The notes under the pieces: model-generated
Told to the model about the DNA's origin: nothing
Database searches by the model: none
The model's input: only the letters and a program-made list of their open reading frames with translations
Translations under genes and position numbers: made by a program
Assembly: GCA_964487545.1 (NCBI GenBank)
Contig: CAZARI010000013.1
Coordinates: 1-64,000 of the forward strand
Length of the DNA stretch: 64,000 bases
Direction of reading: 5' to 3'
DNA from: SKUL01 sp964487545
GTDB lineage: Bacteria > Bacteroidota > Bacteroidia > Flavobacteriales_D > SKUL01
Part shown: positions 59,669-64,000 of the stretch, piece after piece
Numbering within the stretch: position 1 is the first letter of the stretch
Layout: every line of letters begins with the position of its first letter

Positions 59669-61195
59669 TTATCTGAAAATCACCTTTTGGGTGGTGCGTT
59701 TTCCGTCAAACCACAAGTTGAGGAAATACATTCCGTTGGGCAGATCTCCGCGGTGCAGCGTATGCTGATTACTTCGAACCGCTTTGGAGGTCATCAATTT
59801 TCCGTTTACATCAAAAATCTCAATCTGGTCGATGATTTCTCCGGCCGTGCTGATGTTTACATAATCTGTTGCAGGGTTTGGAAACATTTCTACAGCAATA
59901 TCGATTTCATTTACGCTGGAAGACAGGTCGAGCACGTGATAGAGTCGAGGAGCCACAAAGCCAACAATGGTATCAATATAAGCCATAGCTCTGGCGCGGC
60001 CGCCGACAGGACCAAGCGCTTGATAAACTGGGTTAGCGTTGTATCCGTTAGCCAGAATAATCTCACCGTCAATTCCCATTGCAGTAGCGTGCTGAAGCAC
60101 TGTTGCTTCGTCCCACCATTCCCACGGCGCATTACCGTTGGCAATACCTTCGATAGGGAAAAGGCCTTCGTCGCCGTCGTTATAACCTTCGGCAACGGTT
60201 TCAAGTGCCGACTGAGCCCGCTGAGTAATCGGGTCGTTAAGGTTGGCATCGTGAAGCACATCGTTATTTCCAAGCTCATTCGATTGACGGGCAACAACTG
60301 CGCTTCCCACAACATCCACCACGGCAAAAGAAGTTCCAGGAACGAAAACAGTTCCTTCTACATAAGGCGCAAAAGCATCGGCCACACCGTGCAGGCTGAT
60401 GGTGGGAACTTCACCGGCGTTTTGCCACGAAGCATCTCCCAGCGCACCACCGGCGTTAAACACTGCTTTAATTTCGGTTGAGTATCCAGGGTGATTGTCA
60501 TTGTTTAAACTGGGCAATCCGCCAAACCCTTCAAAATCGCCCATAATGTCTGGATCAACCATAAAAGCATCATCTTCGAAATTGTAAAATTTTAGCAGCT
60601 GGATTTCCTCATTCTCCTGCAAAGTTGAATAGGCGAAGGTGATGTATCCTCCAGTTCCCTGACCGGCAAGTACGATGTTATTCACATCTATACCATAGGG
60701 GTTGTCGTTTTCGGCAGCTTCTTTTCTAAAAAATCGAACCGCCGTTTTGGTGTCTTGCATGGCGCGGTATACGGCACGGATAATACTCTCCTTGCGGAGC
60801 TCTTCGCTGCTTGCCTGCGGATTCCATCCCTTTCGGTAGTCGATAGCGGCAGCAACGTATCCCATTTTTGCAAAACGCTTGCTGATTTCAACGGTAGCGC
60901 TGTCTGTTTTATCTCCAGTAGGGAGGTTGTTGAAATAGCGGGGCAAAAAGCTACCGGTTGGAACCACAATGATGAGTGGGCGCTCAGTGAGTTCGTCGCC
61001 TACCGGTTCGTAAAAGTCAAGTACCAACGGCTGCATCTGTGGACTTCCCGTCATTACGGTATAGTTTTGACCATAAACGACGCTGCTTGTTACTTGCACT
61101 TCATCAAATACTTCGGACAGATAACGCTGAGCCGAAAGTTGTAGTGTTGCAAATGCAAAAGCACTAGTTAAGAATAAGAGTTGAAGTTTCTTCAT
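59669..61195 (-). CDS. Exported alpha/beta-hydrolase-like protein with T9SS sorting domain; nucleophile Ser absent
   Basis: A 508-residue protein with a signal peptide (from ATG 61195; a second ATG lies 6 bp upstream), an alpha/beta hydrolase-type domain similar to carboxylesterases (VLDFYEP, PLIIVVPTGSF, DYRKGWNP, AMQDTKTAVRFFRKEAAE), and a type A sorting domain over the last 75 residues (MFPNPATDYVN to VIFR). The elbow motif, normally GxSxG, reads GQGTGG here, so the serine is Gly. The codons around 60645-60665 read GGT CAG GGA ACT GGA GGA. The protein may be catalytically inactive or use another residue. It lies downstream of a TonB-dependent receptor gene. Confidence 0.85.
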   Translation of the reverse strand: MKKLQLLFLTSAFAFATLQLSAQRYLSEVFDEVQVTSSVVYGQNYTVMTGSPQMQPLVLDFYEPVGDELTERPLIIVVPTGSFLPRYFNNLPTGDKTDSATVEISKRFAKMGYVAAAIDYRKGWNPQASSEELRKESIIRAVYRAMQDTKTAVRFFRKEAAENDNPYGIDVNNIVLAGQGTGGYITFAYSTLQENEEIQLLKFYNFEDDAFMVDPDIMGDFEGFGGLPSLNNDNHPGYSTEIKAVFNAGGALGDASWQNAGEVPTISLHGVADAFAPYVEGTVFVPGTSFAVVDVVGSAVVARQSNELGNNDVLHDANLNDPITQRAQSALETVAEGYNDGDEGLFPIEGIANGNAPWEWWDEATVLQHATAMGIDGEIILANGYNANPVYQALGPVGGRARAMAYIDTIVGFVAPRLYHVLDLSSSVNEIDIAVEMFPNPATDYVNISTAGEIIDQIEIFDVNGKLMTSKAVRSNQHTLHRGDLPNGMYFLNLWFDGKRTTQKVIFR

Positions 61196-61247
61196 AATCA
61201 TTGGTTTTAAGTGATCTTGTAAATTTATTAAATTAAATGACAGTGAT

Positions 61248-64000
61248 TCACCTTTTGGTTAATTCGTATACCACTGAAAAATATGCCAGTCGGCCCACCC
61301 TTGGACCTCCATACACCTGATAAACTTTTTTGTTGAGCAGGTTACTCGCACCGAGTTTAAAGGTGCAATTGATCGAGGGAATCCTTTTGTTTATTTGTGC
61401 ATCGATCATGTCGTAACTAGGAATGGAACCAGAAAACTGTGGTGACCCTTCAAACAGATGCCCCTCAATCCATTTGTAGTTCACACTGAAACCCCAGTTG
61501 TTGAGGTGCCAGCCAAAAATATTGGTCACCATGTCTCTGCCCGAAAATCCGATATTGAATTTGTGTTCGGGTGTATTAAAAGCGGGAATAATCGGATCGT
61601 CGTTGCCGGAAATCAGTTTGTTCCACGAATAGTTTCCCGATAGGGTGAGATTTCTGTTCAGATAGTAATGAAGCCCGATTGAAAAGCCCTGAGTAACGAC
61701 TTTTTCGGTAGCATTGGCGGCTACCCTATACACTTGAATAGAGCTGTAATTGACCTGATTGGTCAGCGATGAAACCGTCACGTCAGCTCCGATGTTATAT
61801 CCGATAAAATCGTTGTAGATACTGTAGTAGTAGCTGGCGTCCAGAAAAACCTTGTTGAAAATAGTATTGCGGATTCCGATTTCAAAGGTTTGAACTTTTT
61901 CTGGTTGAATGGGTGCTATGTCAAAATATTCTAGCGTATCCGCACTGCTGTTAAATGATGCTAGCAGTGAAGGAATGGTGACCAGTCCGTCCACGCCGTT
62001 GAGGTTTCCCAGAAGAATGGCCCGTCCCACGTTGTAATACAAGTACTGATCTTGCAAGGTGGGGTTGCGAACCGCCGAACTGAACGAAAACCGGATAATA
62101 TTGCCCGGGTCGAACATATAAACCACAGAGGCAGCAGGGGAGAGCACCGCATCAAAATTCTGGTTTTTATCCATTCTAACCGATGCATTCAGTTTTATCC
62201 GCTCTTCGAGAATGCTGGTCTCACCACCGATATACACCCCAAATTCAGAGTTGGTGATTTTTACACCTGTCGTATCAGAAAAAATGTTTCCGCGCGAATT
62301 GGGCCTATATTGTCTGAAGTTTCCGCCGAAAATCGCATCCACCGGACCGATTTTATGTTTTTTCTCGGCGTGTACGTGCCACAAAGCTGATTTGTCGAAA
62401 AACCGCGTTCCGCCTTCGCTGAAAGTTCTGCTGGTGATGTCTTTAAATGCTGCTTCAAACTCCGCAGTTCCCGGAATCAGCCGTGCCAAGTATTCGTTGG
62501 CCTGCGCATCGGTGGTGGCACTTGAGTTGGCAAAAGCAGCGGCCTGTGCATGCAGTTGACTCAACAAATCATGATTGTCAAGATACCATTGATTGATGGC
62601 GTCTCTGTCGTAAATCACACCAGTACCGGGGATAAATTGGGGCTGCGGAAAGCCTGGCTGATTAAATACCTGAGTTGAAAACCCCTGCGATTGCCAAAAA
62701 CCGCGATAATCGCGCGACCAAATCAGGTTGTCTTTTGCCATGTCATGCAACTGGAATGCAGTGAAAACTGCGTCATAAGAATTGCCGGCATCTTCGTGGG
62801 TGTAATAGCCTCGAACAAAAAAATCGTCGCGCTTCAATTCCAGTTTGTGCTGAAAAAACATAATATCCTTCAGGCTAAAACGGTTGTCGCCTTGATAAAC
62901 GGTAGTTCCGCCACCCATGCCGGTGGTTCCGATCAGCTCCCAATTGCGATTGAGTTTATAGTGCAAGGCGAGATTGGCTTTATAGTTTTCTGTGTTGTAA
63001 TCCACCAGATCTTTTTCTTCATACCCATCGCGGTAATAGGATCCCAACCCCCAAGTACTAAACGATCCGGAAAATTCTTCTTCGTCGCCATAGCGGTTCA
63101 CCGCGTCATATCCACCCGGATTATTTCGATCAGCATGAGATTGCTCGGTAGGGTCAAGATTATCGGCTTCCCAGTCGTTGGCCCGCATGTACGAGATATT
63201 GAGCTTGTAGGCGAATTTTTCCTGACCTTCTTTATTTTTGAGCACCTGCGCATAACGAACTGCAGCTTCGAACAACGAACGTTCACCCACTTTAATGCTC
63301 GCGCTTATTCCAGGAAACAAAAACGGATCTTTGGTGGTCATATCAATTACGCCGTTAAAGGCACCGGGTCCGTAATACGCAGAGCTGGCCCCCATCACCA
63401 GATCCACTTTCATGACATCCAGTTCGGAGGCACCCAGAAAATTTCCGAGCGAAAAGTTTAGCCCGGGAGCCTGATTGTCAACGCCATCAATGAGCTGTAA
63501 CGAACGAACAGGAGAAGTGGAATTAAATCCGCGGGTGTTGATGATCTTAAACCCGAGACTGGCCGCAGTGAGGTCAACATCTTTGAGCGTTCCGAGACCA
63601 TCGTAGAAATTGGCAGCCGGCGTTTCCCTGATGCCGATCATATCCATCGACTCTACCGTTAACGGAGCTTGCTTTTGCTTTTCGTCAATCCGGTCACCGA
63701 CCACTTCAACTTCCTGCATCATTACCTCGTCGGTGCTGAGCCGGAAACGAATATTTCGCGATGGATCCGTTATTTCGATCTCTTCGGAGAGGTAGCCTAC
63801 AAATTTTGCTTCGAGCGTAATGGGCAATTCCTGATTTATCCTGAGCTCAAATTTTCCGTTGATATCAACCACCGCACCGGTGGTGGTTCCTTTTACGATT
63901 ACTGTGGCGCCGATTAACGGATCATTAGTTATCCGATCGGTAACTGAACCTGAAATGAAAATCTGCGCAAAAGACGGAAACGAAATGCTGGCGCAAAGTA
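61248..64000 (-). CDS. TonB-dependent receptor, 5' end cut by window edge
   Basis: The open frame runs through the right edge, giving about 917 residues. Reading upstream of the first Met at 63872, the frame continues into a carboxypeptidase-regulatory-like domain (FISGSVTDRITNDPLIGATV) and the end of a signal peptide (FPSFAQ), so only a few N-terminal residues are missing. After that come a plug domain (MIGIRETPAANFYDGLGTLKDVD and the following GFNSTSPVRSLQLIDGVDN) and the 22-strand barrel, ending in TKR. It moves an unknown ligand across the outer membrane. The exported hydrolase-like gene lies 46 bp downstream and may be a partner. Confidence 0.93.
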   Translation of the reverse strand, partial: LCASISFPSFAQIFISGSVTDRITNDPLIGATVIVKGTTTGAVVDINGKFELRINQELPITLEAKFVGYLSEEIEITDPSRNIRFRLSTDEVMMQEVEVVGDRIDEKQKQAPLTVESMDMIGIRETPAANFYDGLGTLKDVDLTAASLGFKIINTRGFNSTSPVRSLQLIDGVDNQAPGLNFSLGNFLGASELDVMKVDLVMGASSAYYGPGAFNGVIDMTTKDPFLFPGISASIKVGERSLFEAAVRYAQVLKNKEGQEKFAYKLNISYMRANDWEADNLDPTEQSHADRNNPGGYDAVNRYGDEEEFSGSFSTWGLGSYYRDGYEEKDLVDYNTENYKANLALHYKLNRNWELIGTTGMGGGTTVYQGDNRFSLKDIMFFQHKLELKRDDFFVRGYYTHEDAGNSYDAVFTAFQLHDMAKDNLIWSRDYRGFWQSQGFSTQVFNQPGFPQPQFIPGTGVIYDRDAINQWYLDNHDLLSQLHAQAAAFANSSATTDAQANEYLARLIPGTAEFEAAFKDITSRTFSEGGTRFFDKSALWHVHAEKKHKIGPVDAIFGGNFRQYRPNSRGNIFSDTTGVKITNSEFGVYIGGETSILEERIKLNASVRMDKNQNFDAVLSPAASVVYMFDPGNIIRFSFSSAVRNPTLQDQYLYYNVGRAILLGNLNGVDGLVTIPSLLASFNSSADTLEYFDIAPIQPEKVQTFEIGIRNTIFNKVFLDASYYYSIYNDFIGYNIGADVTVSSLTNQVNYSSIQVYRVAANATEKVVTQGFSIGLHYYLNRNLTLSGNYSWNKLISGNDDPIIPAFNTPEHKFNIGFSGRDMVTNIFGWHLNNWGFSVNYKWIEGHLFEGSPQFSGSIPSYDMIDAQINKRIPSINCTFKLGASNLLNKKVYQVYGGPRVGRLAYFSVVYELTKR

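Noticed and set aside
59633..60481. A 282-codon plus-strand frame antisense to the exported hydrolase-like gene
   Set aside because: It overlaps a gene with a signal peptide and a sorting domain, and its composition is that of an antisense shadow.
62691..63461. A 256-codon plus-strand frame antisense to the TonB-dependent receptor
   Set aside because: The receptor frame continues through the window edge with clear domains; the antisense product looks like a shadow.
1..64000. CRISPR arrays, insertion sequences, toxin-antitoxin pairs or defence islands
   Set aside because: I saw no regularly spaced repeats, transposase, nuclease-helicase set or terminal inverted repeats anywhere in the window.

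Overview
The window is chromosomal DNA of a member of the Bacteroidota, most likely a Flavobacteriales-type aerobe or microaerobe. Support for this comes from type IX secretion (T9SS) sorting domains of both type A and type B, a PorP/SprF protein, a fused ccoNO cytochrome cbb3 oxidase gene, many upstream regions carrying the Bacteroidota -7 element TAnnTTTG without Shine-Dalgarno sequences, and a TonB-dependent receptor with a carboxypeptidase-regulatory-like N-terminus. Genus cannot be fixed from the sequence. I see no IS element, prophage, CRISPR array or rRNA. The only RNA gene is a partial tRNA-Lys at the left edge.

Layout. 1-4.1 kb: tRNA-Lys, an acyltransferase-like protein, shikimate kinase, a PyrR-like phosphoribosyltransferase, a TPMT-family methyltransferase, a double-domain universal stress protein (Usp) and a two-helix small membrane protein. 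4.25-13.1 kb: a complete cbb3 oxidase cluster (ccoI, ccoS, ccoNO, ccoQ, ccoP, ccoG, ccoH, TauE/SafE-like). 13.1-15.6 kb: two more Usp proteins and an FNR-type regulator with cluster-type cysteines. 15.7-20.2 kb: a degenerate receiver, small conserved proteins, a YkuK-like protein and a MutS2-like ATPase. 20.3-30.7 kb: exported and T9SS proteins, ending in a PKD/type B adhesin-like protein followed by PorP/SprF. 30.7-36.5 kb: a TPR membrane protein, a stand-alone peptidoglycan-binding domain, an outer-membrane protein, an M49 peptidase lipoprotein, and an operon of a helical-repeat protein plus a lone receiver. 36.6-42.2 kb: a previously uncalled 57-residue exported peptide gene, a TIGR04282 transferase-like protein, a DUF6089-like protein, a nitronate monooxygenase-like flavoprotein and a second type B exported protein. 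42.2-54 kb: guaB, three parvulin/SurA-like periplasmic chaperones, moxR, gapA, ftsH, an FKBP, a secreted superoxide dismutase and mgsA. 54-64 kb: a CocE-type hydrolase, pepT, yebC, murQ, an exported hydrolase-like protein lacking the nucleophile serine, and a TonB-dependent receptor that runs off the right edge.

How the genes work together. The strongest unifying signal is an oxygen-responsive module at 3-15.6 kb. FNR-like boxes (TGAT-N4-ATCA type) lie upstream of ccoI, ccoS and the usp pair. In all three cases exactly 53 bp separate the end of the box from the last G of a -7-like element. With the FNR-type regulator next door this forms a compact candidate regulon coupling the high-affinity oxidase to stress proteins. 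A second, much more speculative unit is the divergent locus at 34.4-36.9 kb: a helical-repeat protein and a receiver on one strand, a small exported peptide with its own terminator on the other, and a repeated 9-bp motif that overlaps the predicted transcription start of the repeat-protein operon. The remainder is mostly housekeeping and envelope biogenesis.
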